From: Amorphophallus konjac | Lineage: Eukaryota > Streptophyta > Magnoliopsida > Alismatales > Araceae | NCBI GenBank assembly: GCA_022559845.1 | Contig: CM040128.1 | Coordinates: 178,180,413 to 178,244,412 of the forward strand | DNA length: 64,000 nt | Direction of reading: 5' to 3' | Shown here: positions 11,584 to 23,203 of the stretch, one piece after another | How the letters are laid out: each line of letters opens with the position of its first letter | Position numbering within the stretch: the stretch's first letter is position 1 | Position numbers and translations under genes: made by a program | The notes under the pieces: model-generated | What the model was told of the DNA's origin: nothing | Seen by the model: the letters and a program-made list of their open reading frames with translations, nothing else | Databases searched by the model: none

Positions 11584-12957
11584 TCAGGTTATCGGGTTAT
11601 CGTTTAGGAAAACCGTCAGTAATTCGCCACCAGGCTCGGTGGTTGCGGTTTTATCCTCGACTCCTCGGGGACCCTTATCTTTCCCGTCCGGCCTTGTGGC
11701 TTCCACCGAGATATTGTAGCACCTTCTGGCCGTGGCTTGGTTACCTCGGACTTCCCCCAACCCATTTTTGGTGGGGAACTTCATTTTCTGGTGATAGGTA
11801 GATGGTACGACCTTTATTCGGCTGAGGACTCCCCGGCCGAAAATGGCGTTGTACGCTATCATACCCTTGATCACTATGAAGTCCACCATGACCGTAACGG
11901 TCCTGGGTGGGGAGCCGAGGGTAACCGGCAGGCTTAGGGCTCTCTCGGGGTAGGTGGCTAGGCCATTAAACCCGCAGAGGGGGGTTCGGACCGGGCGGAG
12001 TTTGGATGGATCTTCCCCCATCTTGAGGAAACAGTCGTAAGATAATACATCAGGGGCACTCCCATTGTCAATTAGAATCCTATCTACGTTACAATGGTTT
12101 ATTTTGGCCGAGATTACGAGGGCGTCGTCATGCGGGGTGTTCAGCCCTTCTAGGTCTCGGTCGGAGAAGACTATGACCTGGGGCTCACTCGGCGGGGCCT
12201 TGGGGGGCTCTATGGCTCGGCTCGCCCGCTCGGCATGACGCTTCCTTCCTTGGCTACTATCGCCTCCTGATGCCGTCCCTCCGGAGATGACGTTGATGTG
12301 GACCCCTCGGGGGGCGTTGTCAATCTCCTCTGTGACGCCTCGGTCTTCTTTGCGCTCGGCCATGAACCGAGCCAGGTGCCCCTGACGGATGAGGCGCTCG
12401 ATCTCGTCCTGGAGCTGGTGGCAGTCACCGGTGTGGTGCCCGTGATCGCTGTGGAACAAGCAATGCCTGTTGCGATTATGGTTCTTTGACCTCATCGGCT
12501 CGGGCTGGCGGAGGAGTCCCGAGTCTTTGATGTCTTCATAGATCTCGTAGATCGGTGCGGCTAATGGGGTGTACCGCTCATACTTCCGCTTGTGCTCTCC
12601 ATCACGGTCTCGCTTCTTTCCCGAGCCAGGAGTTGGCTCGGAAGTCCGCTTCTTGTCCCCCTCCCGACCCAAGCCGGTTGTGTCTCGGCAAGCGCTGAGT
12701 ACTTCTTCACACTCGGCGTGGCGTAGTGCCAGAGTCACTAGCGAGGCAAGGGTCGAGGGAGGGTGGAGGACAAGCTCGCGGCGGAGATTCTCGTCCCTGG
12801 TGCCCCCAGTCAGTGCGGTTGTGGCTGAGGCTACGTCCAGGCGGGGGATTCTCAGGGCTTCCGATTTAAATCGGTGAATATAAGCCCGGAGTCTTTCCCC
12901 TTGCGCCTGCTTAAGGGCCAGGAGCCTCGCTACTGACCTTGGGGGGGCACTTTCGGC
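11584..12957 (-). pseudogene. gag-pol: Tat-1 gag C-terminus and retropepsin-type protease
   Basis: The main open stretch is 12738-11584 (384 residues, minus strand). It has a basic linker, then a zinc-binding-like CLFHSDHGHHTGDC motif near residue 92 followed by LQDEIERLIRQGHL, the arrangement seen in Tat gag. Next is a protease with active site LIDNGSAPDVLSYDCFLKM (Tat proteases commonly read DNGSSADVL) and the flap/ILG-like IAYNAIFGRGVL. Coding sequence resembling gag (QAQGERLRAYIHRFKSEAL) is readable upstream to about 12957 in changed frames. Confidence 0.82.
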
Positions 12958-13864
12958 GAAACTCTCTTTGAAGACTCGCCCAAATTGCTTGAAATCTCGG
13001 ATGGACCCGGGGGGCGAGGGCCCGAAACCATGCTTGAGCGCCTTGGAGCAGAGTGGTCACGAAGGCTCGGCACTTGATGGCGTCGGACACTCCGTGCAGA
13101 GTCATCAGAGCGTAGAAGCTGTCGTAATGATCGGCCGGGTCACCCTGTCCGTCGTAAAGCTTGAAGGTCGGAATGGAGGTTCTAGGAGAAACCTCTGCCT
13201 TCAGAATGTACTCGGAGAACGGGGATTTCTCCTCGTTCTCTGGGAAAGAGGTCTTCTACAGGGCGCGGAGGGCGCGCTCCTGCTCCGCAAAACGTCTCTC
13301 GAAATCCCGCAGCCGGAGGGATAGCTCCGGTTGTTGTCATGCCGTACGGCTGGGGGGAGCGTCTTGGCGATCCCCGGGGACGTCGGCTTCCGGGTTCGGG
13401 CGGCGCCCCCAGTTTTCCCCTTCTTGGCGTGGAGGAAGCCTCTTGCTCCAGAGGTGGAGCCTGCGAGGGTCCTCCAATCCGATTGCGGATGAGTTGCTGG
13501 CCGTGGAGGGTGAAGCGACCCCCGGCGGTGTGCTGGGACGTGTTCCCACGGGGAGGGCTCCCCGACGGAGCGCGGGACCTTCCATCCCTAGCCTCCTGGG
13601 CCCTCATGAGTTCCACAAGGACATCCAGTTTCGCGTTGAGGGCTTGGAAGGCTTCGGCGCCACCGTTGGGGGAGGGCCCTACCACCGCAGGGGGGGTGGT
13701 GGGTTGTCGGCGTGGACGCTGGTGTTGGAGGGAGGGTTCTGTGAGGCCCGAGAGGGGCTGTCCCCTGCCGCTACCATGGCCTTACCCCTATCACCGGCAG
13801 ACCTCCTCCCTGAGCTCCTTCGCACCATACTGGCTCTTTGCGTGTTTCCCACAGACGGCGCCAT
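12911..13864 (-). pseudogene. gag: Tat-1 gag N-terminal and capsid region, frameshifted
   Basis: The frame starts MAPSVG at 13864, so its ATG lies inside the primer site. It stops at 13679, but the reading continues in a second frame (13685-13182: NAKLDVLVELMRAQ and a Pro/Arg-rich linker). The switch is explained by a one-base change in the seven-G run at 13690-13696. A third frame (13105-12911) carries the capsid-like MTLHGVSDAIKCRAF...AWFRALAP segment. The order matches the Tat gag layout. The multiple shifts make it a relic. Confidence 0.78.
13848..13863 (-). other. Tat-1 primer binding site
   Basis: On the minus strand TGGCGCCGTCTGTGGG begins two bases after the LTR end. This is the tRNA-Arg-type primer site typical of Tat elements (tRNA identity from family knowledge, not checked). 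Confidence 0.8.
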
Positions 13865-13865
13865 A

Positions 13866-14646
13866 TGAAGAGGTGATATCTCACGTTGTTCCTGAGCGGA
13901 CTGATAGTCACCAGATTGTGAACTGCACGACAGGGAAACGGATCAGAGGGCCCAGGGGGAGTCCCTGGGGCAAACCCTCCGATGCTTAAGTCAATAGAGG
14001 TATGGCGGGAGCAATAATGGGGAGGGGCTAGTTTATACGCGAGATCCCTCTCCACCGAAGGGGTGAAGCGGTTCGTGCTCAGGAGTTTAGGGCGTATGAT
14101 TGCCTTTTTGGCTTACCTTTCACCGGAGGGTGCCCCTGGTTTAAATAGTGCGCCGTCCCCAGGAGTCCTGCGAGCTGAGGGGTTTCAGGTAGAGGTCACA
14201 TCCTCATCGTGGGCTTTTATTACCTTATCGTGGTAGCGTTATCCTCGTGGGGAAGAAGGAGTCTCCTGTCTCCCCAGATTCTCGCCTGTTGTGGACTCTT
14301 AACAGCTGCAAAGATAAGTATTCGTCGGTCGTTCCGAGTTTTGGAGAGGCCGGCCCTATCCGGGCGGTAGGCTTAGCCCGGTAAAAGATGGGTCGGATAG
14401 GCCGGCTTATGCCTTCTTCTCCCAGGTGGAGGGATGGCTCGGGCGCGGACCTTCCAGTGACCTGACCGATGCTCGGGCCCTCGAAGCCTTGAGGCCGCCT
14501 AGGAGGGTTGTTTCCTCGAGCGCTGTAAATTGGGCTTTCTCCCCTAAGTGGGCCTTGTGGGCTGTCACTTGGGTGAGCTGAGCCTCGTTGGGCCCTGCCA
14601 GGCCTAGTTGGGCTGCTCCATTGGGCTGCAGAAATTCCCCTCTCCA
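13866..14646 (-). repeat. Tat-1 5' LTR
   Basis: 781 bp, minus-strand ends TGGAGAGGGG...CCTCTTCA. The U3 holds six TGGGCC/TGGGCT hexamers on the plus strand between 14531 and 14627. A minus-strand TATAAA lies at 14032-14037. It abuts the truncated Tek-1 LTR exactly, with ATAGG as the putative target duplication. Confidence 0.85.
14032..14037 (-). promoter_or_regulatory. TATA box of Tat-1 5' LTR
   Basis: Minus-strand TATAAA in context cgcgtataaactag, about 166 bases before the LTR end. Confidence 0.6.
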
Positions 14647-15201
14647 ATAGGGTTTTGACTAGGGTTTGAAGATTAGATCGATTCTAGAGTCCTTAATTTT
14701 CTAGAACCTAATCCCTAAGAGTCCTTAGTAATGTTATAAGCTTCCCTAAGTCGATCTATGGTAGATAGGATTTCAAAGTTCCAATCTTTTTGTAATTCCC
14801 TCACCTTTACGGAATCTGCAGGATGTAACGGTCGTGTCTAGGTGCGTTACATGGCTGTGGCGGTCGCCCGATAGACCGTTACATGTAACGTATATAGAGT
14901 TTCAATTTGATAAAACTCTTTTATTCGTTTATCCATATAATTATCTTATATAATTAGTATTTATCCTTAAAATATGTGAATAAGCCAATTACCCTTCTAG
15001 AATATGGGCCAAACTTAATGGGCTTAGTCCATTAACCTTTTGGATAATAATTAGATAGGCTAGGTTAACTAATTAGCCTAATTGAGCCTTATAATGACTT
15101 ATTAATCCAACAATCCTTTATTAATTTATTTAGGCCTTTATAAATTCCAGAAAACTATTTTATAATTCAAAAATTATATATATAAATTCTGAGGTACTGC
15201 A
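14647..15201 (-). repeat. Tek-1 3' LTR, truncated by Tat-1
   Basis: 555 bases matching 22649-23203 of the 5' LTR with few differences. The break falls at the plus-strand tttATAGGG, that is, inside the LTR TATA box. The missing part would correspond to 19853-22648. A minus-strand polypurine tract, AAGTGGGGCAGGG, ends at 15202. Confidence 0.9.
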
Positions 15202-16500
15202 CCCTGCCCCACTTAGAAGAATTTGGTCCCCAAATTCAATATATGGATTTCGGAGAGTGTACTTATAGTTAAATAATTCTGGAAATCTTTTCCGGATGGC
15301 TGCTTCAGTTTCCCAAGTTGCTTCATATGGCCATGTTTTCTTCCATTGAATCTTAACCATAGGAATAACTTTATTTCGTAGTTGACGCACTTCTCGTTCC
15401 AGAATCTTTATTGACGTTTGTTCGTATGTCATGTCCTTCTGAATTTTCAGATTGTCATAAGTAATAATTTGGTCGGGATTATATACATACTTCTTCAGCA
15501 TAGAGACGTGAAATACGTCATGAACTCCTACTAATTATGGAGGTAAAGCCAGTTTGTAAGCCACTTCACCAATCTGTTCAAAAATTTCAAACGGGCCTAT
15601 GCATCTTGGAGTTAGCTTTCTTTTAATGCCAAATCTTCGAATACCACGACCTGGAGAAACCTTTAAATATACATGATCTCCTACTTGAAACTCCAAGTCA
15701 CGTCTTCGATTGTCAGCATAAGACTTTTACCTATCTTGTGCCATCTTCATTCTTTCTTGAATGAGCTTGATCTTCTCGGTAGAAATTACTTTTCCCCTAT
15801 TTCATTCCAGCATATTGGTGATCGACAGCTTTTTCCATATAAAGCTTCAAAAGGTGTCATTCGTATGCTAGCCTGATAGCTATTGTTATATGCAAACTCT
15901 ACTAGAGGTAAGTGATCATGCCAACTACCTCCAAAGTCAATAGCACAAGTCCTGAGCATATCTTCTACTACCTGATTTGTTCTTTCCGTTTGACCATCTG
16001 TTTGTGGATGAAAAGTTGTGCTGAAATTCAATCTAGTACCTAGTGAATGTTGTAGACCCTTCTAGAATTGTGATGTGAATCGAGGATCTCTATCGAATAT
16101 AATAGTGACGGGGACACCATGTACTTTGACAATCTCCTTTATGTATAATGCTGCTAGAATATCCACAGACCATCGACTCTTTATTGGTATGAAGTGTGTG
16201 GATTTAGTCAATCGGTCTATGATTACCCATATTCCATCGTGTCCACCTCTGGTCTTGGGTAAACCCATAATAAAGTCCATCCCTATACTCTCCCATTTCC
16301 ATTCGGGAATACTCAAGGGATGTAATTTACCTACGAGTCTAAAATGCTCTGCCTTTACTTGTTGGTAGGTGAGACAGCGAGATACGAAATCAGTTATTTC
16401 TCTCTTCATATTGAGCCTCCAGAAATTCTTTTGAGATCTTGATACATCTTTGTTCCTCTTGGATGAATTGTGTATTTGGAATTATGCGCTTCATCTAGGA
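15202..16500 (-). pseudogene. pol: Tek-1 integrase and chromodomain, broken
   Basis: Minus-strand integrase is spread over 16409-16062 and 16031-15786, separated by a stop after FTSQF. The first Asp (GMDFIMGLP), second Asp (IFDRDPRFTS) and Glu (TDGQTERTNQ) are all present. One zinc-finger cysteine has become Tyr (CLTYQQV; the Tek-2 copy has CLVCQQV). The C-terminal frame (15501-15160) contains a chromodomain-like stretch, ILEREVRQLRNKVIP followed by IQWKKTW..EATWE and RFPELF, and then runs through the polypurine tract into the LTR. The region 15502-15785 is coding-derived with stops. Confidence 0.85.
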
Positions 16501-16588
16501 TTAGTTTCTTCGTAGCCTCATGATCTGGTACACATATTCGGCCCTTAAATAACAATCTTCTGTCATTCGAAATAAAAAAATCTAGCCT

Positions 16589-17848
16589 TTATTCCATATT
16601 GGCTTTAATTTCCAGTAATATAGGATCATCATTTTGCAGCTTGACCAGATCTTCTATCAATGTAGGTTGAGCTCGGATATTAGCTATGAAACAATCTTCT
16701 TCCTTTATGTCAATATCTAAGTTCAACTGAGCAAATTGAGGAACAAGGTTAGTTACACTTATCATAAGACTTGATAGCATACCCATTGGTTTTCTATTGA
16801 GTGCATCTGCTACAGCATTAGCCTTGCCAGGATGATATTGAATAGAAAAATCAAAGTCTTTGAGATATTCTAACCACCTCCTCTGCCTCATGTTAAGCTC
16901 ATTTTGAGAGAATAAATATTTCAAGCTTTTATGGTCCGAGTAGACCGTGAACTTTTCTCCATAAAGATAATGACGCCAAATTTTCAAGGCAAAAATAACC
17001 GTTGCTAATTCCAGATCATGTACGGGATAGTTTTCCTCCTGACGTTTCAATTATCTTGAAGAATAACAGATTACTTTTCCATTCTGCATGAGAATGCATC
17101 CTAAGCCAATGCCAGACGCATCCGTATACACTTCGAATCCACCACCCTCCATTGGTAGTGATAAAATAGGAGCTGTTGTAAGATGATTCTTAAGAGTTTG
17201 GAAACTCTTCTCACATTCCTCTGACCAGACAAAAGGATTTTCTTTTCTTGTGAGTCTAGTTAAAGGAACCGCAATTTTTGAGAAGTCTTTAATGAATATC
17301 CTATAATAACCAGCTAGACCAAGAAAGCTTCTTACTTCTGATACAATCATTGGCCGACTCCAATTCTTGACAGCTTCTACCTTAGAAGGATCCACAGCAA
17401 TACCTTCTTTTGAAATAATGTGGCCTAGGAATGAGACTTCCTCGAGCCAGAATTCACACTTATTGAGTTTAGCATAAAGCTTGTGTTCTCTAAGTGTTTG
17501 TAAAGCTATTTTCAAATATTGTTCATATTCCTCTTTTGTCTTGGAATATATTAAGATGTCATCAATGAAGACGACGATGAACTGGCCCAGATATGGCTGG
17601 AAGACGTTGTTCATAAATTGCATGAATGCTACTGGGGCCTTAGTTAACCCAAACGGCATCACTACGAATTCATAGTGGCCATAACGACTTCGAAAAGTCG
17701 ATTTATAAATGTCCTATTCTTTAATTCTAAGCTGATGATAACCTGATCTGAGGTCAATCTTAGAGAAATATTCTGCTCCTGAAAGCTGATCGAAGAGCTC
17801 ATCAATACGCGGCAACGGATACTTGTTTTTAATTGTGAGTTGATTCAG
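16589..17848 (-). pseudogene. pol: Tek-1 reverse transcriptase and RNase H, broken
   Basis: Minus strand. The RT start follows a TGA immediately after LCIDYR (stop 17849-17851), is readable through [16 protein letters not shown], and meets a TAG near 17713. The open segment 17662-17051 carries MPFGLTKAP and the catalytic FIDD ([11 protein letters not shown]), the RT connection and the RNase H start ([11 protein letters not shown]). After a stop, 17050-16589 continues RNase H ([24 protein letters not shown]). About 16500-16590 gives no clear frame. Confidence 0.85.
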
Positions 17849-19627
17849 TCATCGGTAATCGATGCATAGCCTGAGAGAACCATCCTTCTTCTTGACAAAT
17901 AGAACCGGCGCACCCCAAGGGGATGCGCTAGGTCTGATGAAGCCCTTGTCTAGTAGTTCCTGCAACTGCCTCTTCAATTTCTTAAGCTCCATGGGGGACA
18001 TCCTGTAAGGGGCTATAGAAACAGGTGCTGCTCCTGGAATGAGTTCAATGGTGAAGTTCACTTCCCTCACGGGCAGTAAACTGGGTAGTTCTGATGGAAA
18101 CACGTCTGGGAACTCATTTACAATAGGAATGTCTGCTATGCTAATTTCTTTGGATTCGGTGATAATGACAGAAGCAAGAAAAGCTTTACATCCTCGGGAG
18201 ATAAGTTTGCAAGCGTGAAGTGAGGATATGATAGTGGGGTGTTTCTTGTACTTGATGTCAAGAAAAGAGAATCTTGGAAGACCGGGCTTTCGAAAGGATA
18301 TAATCCTATTTCGGCAATTGATATAAGCATCATGATCTACAAGCCAATCTACCCCTAAAATGGCATCATAACCTTTCATGTCAAGGCATACTAGCTTTGC
18401 GGGGAGATCATGACCTTCTACCATCACTTCACTATCAGGATAATAGTTGGTAAGCTTTGTTCCAGAACCTAAGGGTGTGAAAATAGCAAGATCTGAAGGT
18501 AAGTGAACTGATGCGATTGGTAATGTTTTAGCAAAAGTAGTGGAGATAAAAGAATGAGAGGCACCCATATCAAATAGCACAAATGCAGGACGAGAACAAA
18601 TTTGAAGAGTACCTTCCATAAGCCCATCACCCCTGGGCGTTTCCTCTCCTTCTAGAACAGCATTGAGGTGAGCTTGCCTCCTGCGTCCTCCACTAGATGA
18701 CTGGTCCTTCATAAGGGGGCATTCCGGCATGCGATGCTCCCTGCTTCCACAATGTAAACAAGCGCCGAGACGCTTCCAGCACTCCTCAGCCGAATGGCCG
18801 AATTTTTCACAAAATGTGCAAGCCGTGGCGACCTGCTCCTTCTCCTCCTTGACTTTCTTTTGCTTATGGTAACTTCCACCATTCTCATTCCTGGATCTCT
18901 TCTTACTATCACGGCTTTTGTAAGGCTCTGTGATGCTGAATTTCTCTTTCTTATAACATCGATCTGAGCGTCGGCTTGATTCTTCTCCTTTCCCTTTCAA
19001 TTTTTCGACCTTCTCTAAGGTCCTTTCAGATAGGTACGCTCGCTGAACCATCTCCGCATAAGTACGGATGTTTTGGGTCCCGAGCTGCTGAATGAAACCG
19101 AGTCATAACCCGTCCATAAATCGATTTGCCTTGAGTAGATCGGTGCTGATAAGATGCGGTGCGTAAGGTGCAAGCCTTGAGAATTGCAGTTCATATTCGG
19201 CAACCGTCATCATTCCTTGCCGAAGAGCGGCGAACTCCATAGCCTTTCGTTCCTTTACGTGCTCAGAAAAGTACTTGGCACAGAACAAGGTAAGAAAACC
19301 ATCCCATGTATGAGGTGCATTGGCTGGAGGTGCCGGAACCGACTTCCACCATGTGCGAGCATCTTTGTTGAGTTGAAAGGTTGCGAGACGCACCTTCTCC
19401 TGATCGGTGCATTGGATGACATAAAATATATGATTCATTTCGTCTATCCAGTTTTTTGCCTCGTCGGGATTAGACGAACCATAGAATCGCAGAGGATTTA
19501 AACTCCGAAAATTGTGATGTAGGTCACCAGCCCTTGCCCCTGCGCCCCCTTGCGCTATGGTTTGCAATGCTTGAGTAAGGCCAGCAACTGTTTGTTGCAT
19601 GCCATCCCAATCTACACGATGAGCCAT
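17849..19627 (-). pseudogene. gag-pol: Tek-1 gag and protease
   Basis: Gag starts at 19627 (MAHRVDWDGMQQTVAGLTQAL) and runs to a stop at 19103 (capsid: FYGSSNPDEAKNWIDEM, ARTWWKSV, FSEHVKERKAMEF). Another frame, 19051-17849, has two intact CCHC-type knuckles ([28 protein letters not shown]). It then has a retropepsin whose active site reads [12 protein letters not shown], with Met where Thr is usual, and the ILGVDWL motif, ending at LCIDYR. Sequence between 19052 and 19102 bridges the frames. Confidence 0.88.
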
Positions 19628-19833
19628 AAGGTACCTGAGAGAAATATAACAACTTGTTATTTCTCATAAAATTGGAATGAAAAATCCATCTTAAGGCTAA
19701 TTAATTATCTTATCCCGGGCTCCACCCAATTCTCACATGGGTATGGAATTTCTTCCTTAGTTCATAGGTAGGGGTCCTTAAACCTTGGACTTATCCTATG
19801 ACATGATTCTTCTTCCTAAGTCCTGAGACTTAG

Positions 19834-19845
19834 ACTCTGATACCA
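19834..19845 (-). other. Tek-1 primer binding site
   Basis: Minus-strand TGGTATCAGAGT, initiator-Met tRNA type, seven bases after the LTR end. The roughly 205 bases between it and the gag ATG form the leader. Confidence 0.85.
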
Positions 19846-19852
19846 ACTTAAC

Positions 19853-22800
19853 TGTCACGTCCCGAGCCTTTATTACAGCGGAAGACTAAATCGGGGAGCG
19901 CGAACAGCCGGCATGGTAAGCCTCTTGCAAGCAAGAATGATCAGAGCGCAAGATAATCACACATAAAGATACAATTGCACAATATATATTCAAACTTCAA
20001 CTTTATTTCATTGATAATCAAATTGAACCCTCAATTACAATCACTAATTCAACTTCCATTATGTACTAGACTCAAGAAATAGAAAAATTACATAGACTCA
20101 ATCTAAACAATTTAGACTTCCTAAGTCTTCACTCTCATCTTGACAATACTTTCATTCGCTCTCGGACCTACTACTTGTATAACCCGAATCTGAATTCGAA
20201 TCACTTCCATCTCCTGAAAAGATTAGAAATAGGTAATGAGCACACTTGCCCAATAGGTATCTTCGTATCAACATGAAGGCACTATTAAAGTAATTAACAA
20301 TTTAGCTCTAAAGAATAAGGTAAAAATCATGTGAATGCGATCAATCATGCGATTAAACCAAAGTAACAAGATGATCAAGTAAGTTAGAATGAGAGCAATT
20401 ACGAACTAGTAAGAATGTAACAAGAACATGATATTGGCCTTTCATGAACAAGAATGTATCGAGAATGTACTAGCAAGCCACATAATCATCACTCTAGTAT
20501 CTTTTGCTTATGAGCAACTACTTTGTGAATTTCTGTGGAATATCAAGCAAGAAAGTCATGTACAAGAATGTCATGTCGTGCCGTGGATTTTCACTTATTT
20601 ATAGAGAAAGTACTCCCAGCACAATGCGACGCCAGTAGCATCATACCCCATGGTTTATAAAATAGTATGTTTCCGACAATCAGCCGAGGGGACTAGCATA
20701 GAGCCCTTGAACACAATCAGTGCTCGATCGCATCTTCAAGTATAAATCAAGTTACTTCCATGCATGTTAACAATAAAATATGGCCAAGAATGTAATAGGT
20801 TCAATAACCTCATGATAACAATAATTCAATGAATAAATGCTTCAATAAGAATCATGAGAAATCAAGAATGACTTAAGCAAGGTTATGCTTATGGAAATAA
20901 ATCGGCAGCATAACGATACGTTCTTTATCTTCCATTCATTATATTAGGTTTCTTGATCAATATGATAAGTTCTAGATCATCAAGAGTCTATCTAGAACCT
21001 TGGAATATCAACCCTTGGTCAATCCTTGGGTTAAAATACTCAAGCAGTGTGACGGTCGTGTACTGGGCCGTTACATGATGTGACGCTCCAGTATTGGGCC
21101 GTTACATTAGTCTGAATCCAGAACCTAGAAATCGGACTCAATAGAATGTGACGGTCGTATATTGGGCCGTTACTTGTGCCTGACGGTCCAACATAGTGCC
21201 GTTACATTACTGATAACCAAAATCATCGATAGTGTAATCTAATCAATTGGATTTAATGGTACAACCAACTCGGCGTCTTAGTGGGAATCCCAGGCTCGCG
21301 GAGAATTACGGAGGCCTTGAAACAAGATTTTCTAGTCCATTGGAAGGAATATCCAATAGAGAGGTCCTCATGTCCAAGAATAGTGTTCCTATAGTGCAAA
21401 GTGAACTAATGGACAACATACCGAAATATGTGCCATATACTTAAAAAAATGACTCTATAGATAGGAAAGATTGTGTAACATTATGAAACCAAGATAAAAC
21501 TTCGTCAATACAACTTTGGAAAATCATGATTTAGAATACAAAATTATAGAGTTTTAGCCAATGAAATTAGCATAACTTAAGATAACCTAAGACACATTAA
21601 TCATGCAATTTGATTATGAATCGGAAACTAAACTCAAAGTCATGATCATAGGTCCAAACTTAGCTATCTAAGCTTATTTATAAGTAAACTTAACTGGTTA
21701 TTATTCTACCTTGGGCTGACAGAACACAGGTGTCTGACGGTCTAGGATAGGTGCGTTACAGTGTGTGACGGTTTATCGAGAGGCCGTTACAATGGTGTAA
21801 CGTTCCTGCTAGGGTGTGTCAGAGACAATAGAACAAATAAACGCATAACAGGTTGTGACGGTCTATCGTAAGGCCGTTACATGCATGTGACGGTCTCACG
21901 TTAGTGCGTCAGAGAACCTGCTGGCAGTAAACTAAAGTAAAGGTTTATGAAAACATAACATGCCTAGAAATCAACATATTACCACTGTCCTAGTCATGAA
22001 AATGAAGTATAGGTCAACTATATGCATAGGTTTAGTGAATAGACAGAATAATATCTTTTAAATTTTCATTTAAGGCTAAGAAATGCATGAATGTATAAAA
22101 CTATGAAATCATGAAATTCTTAGTCAATAATGCATGAAATCAAGCACAATCAGAGGACTTTTATTCCTAACAAGTTGTTTTTGCCAATCATGAGATAACC
22201 TACCTCTTCTAGAACCTTAAAACTTCGAATATGATGCTAGATGCTACCCTTAGTCCCTTGTACTTCTTGTGATAAATTAGTAACTTCAATCTGCTCTATT
22301 TCCTCAGCCTCTTGACCTAAGGATGTGAAATTTTGAGGGTAAGAAGATGAAACTAGTGGGAACAAAAAGTTCTAAAGGATCGTACTCTAATTACCTCGTT
22401 TAGTCATCCAAATCTCTGGATCTTCAGGGGACTTGCGTTCAGATTCCTGGGTTGCTAAGGTTGAATCAGCAACTTTGGAAGCTTCTATCTCGTTGGTTGC
22501 TTGATCTCCTAGCACGAAATTTGGAGAACCATTAGTCTAAAGTATACTAAACAAAAGCTTCTAAAGAATTGACCCGAATTTATGACTCCTTACCTGATTC
22601 TTCACGAGCCAAAAGTAAGGGTCGCTCAGTTCAGAACTAGCTCCTATTTATAGGGTTTTGACTAGGGTTTGAAGATTAGATCGATTCTAGAGTCCTTAAT
22701 TTACCAGAACCTAATCCCTAAGAGTCCTTAGTAATGTTATAAGCTTCCCTAAGTCTATCTCTGGTAGATAGGATTTCAAAGTTCCAATCTTTTTGTAATT

Positions 22801-23203
22801 TCTTCACCTTACGGAATCTGCAGGATGTAACGGTCGTGTCTAGGCGTGTTACATGGCTGTGGCAGTTGCCCGATAGACCGTTACATGTAACGTATATAGA
22901 GTTTCAATTTGATAAAACTCTTTTATTCGTTTATCCATATAATTATCTTATATAATTAGTATTTATCCTTAAAATATGTGAATAAGCCAATTACCCTTCT
23001 AGAATATGGGCCAAACTTAATGGGCTTAGTCCATTAACCTTTTGGATAATAATTAGATAGGCTAGGTTAACTAATTAACCTAATTGAGCCTTATAAAGAC
23101 TTATTAATCCAACAATCCTTTATTAATTTATTTAGGCCTTTATAAATTCCAGAAAATTATTTTATAATTCAAATATTATATATATAAATTCTGGGGTACT
23201 ACA
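19853..23203 (-). repeat. Tek-1 5' LTR with GACCGT/ACGG motif array
   Basis: 3351 bp, minus-strand TGTAGTACC...GTGACA. A minus-strand TATAAATA lies at 22645-22652. Many short inverted units of the form TGACGGTC-spacer-GCCGTTACA lie at about 21050-21210, 21730-21910 and 22826-22891. In the unit at 21850-21875 the minus strand reads CGGCCTTACGATAGACCG, almost the unit found in Tek-2 LTRs. TGGGCC/TGGGCT sites are near 23007-23025. No protein-coding content is supported; a 65-codon frame at 21247-21444 has no recognisable features. Confidence 0.88.

Larger units (their letters stand above)
1..14646 (-). mobile_element. Tat-1: Tat-lineage Ty3/gypsy LTR retrotransposon, 5' LTR to beyond pol; 3' LTR outside window
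   Basis: Read on the minus strand the order is 5' LTR (13866-14646), primer site, gag, protease, reverse transcriptase, RNase H, a second RNase H, integrase, then at least 1.2 kb of 3' internal sequence to the window start. The extra RNase H after RT/RNase H and the TGGCGCCGTCTGTGGG primer site are hallmarks of the Tat lineage. GPP-1 (3239-10418) is inserted in the RNase H region. No second copy of the 13866-14646 LTR occurs in 1-1213, so the 3' LTR lies left of the window. The element sits in the 3' LTR of Tek-1; the five bases after it (ATAGG, 14647-14651) are the expected target duplication, whose partner is outside. Frameshifts and stops make it non-coding today. Confidence 0.9.
14647..23203 (-). 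mobile_element. Tek-1: Tekay/Del-like chromodomain Ty3/gypsy element, 3' LTR cut by Tat-1
   Basis: Minus-strand order: 5' LTR (19853-23203), Met-tRNA primer site, gag with two zinc knuckles, protease, RT, RNase H, integrase, chromodomain, polypurine tract (15202-15216), truncated 3' LTR (14647-15201). Outer LTR bases are TGTAGTACC in the 5' copy and TGCAGTACC in the 3' copy, with GTGACA at the inner 5' LTR end. Tat-1 removed the rest of the 3' LTR from view. Several stops and frameshifts show it is inactive. The five bases to the right (ACCAA, 23204-23208) are the candidate target duplication; the partner is outside. Confidence 0.9.
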
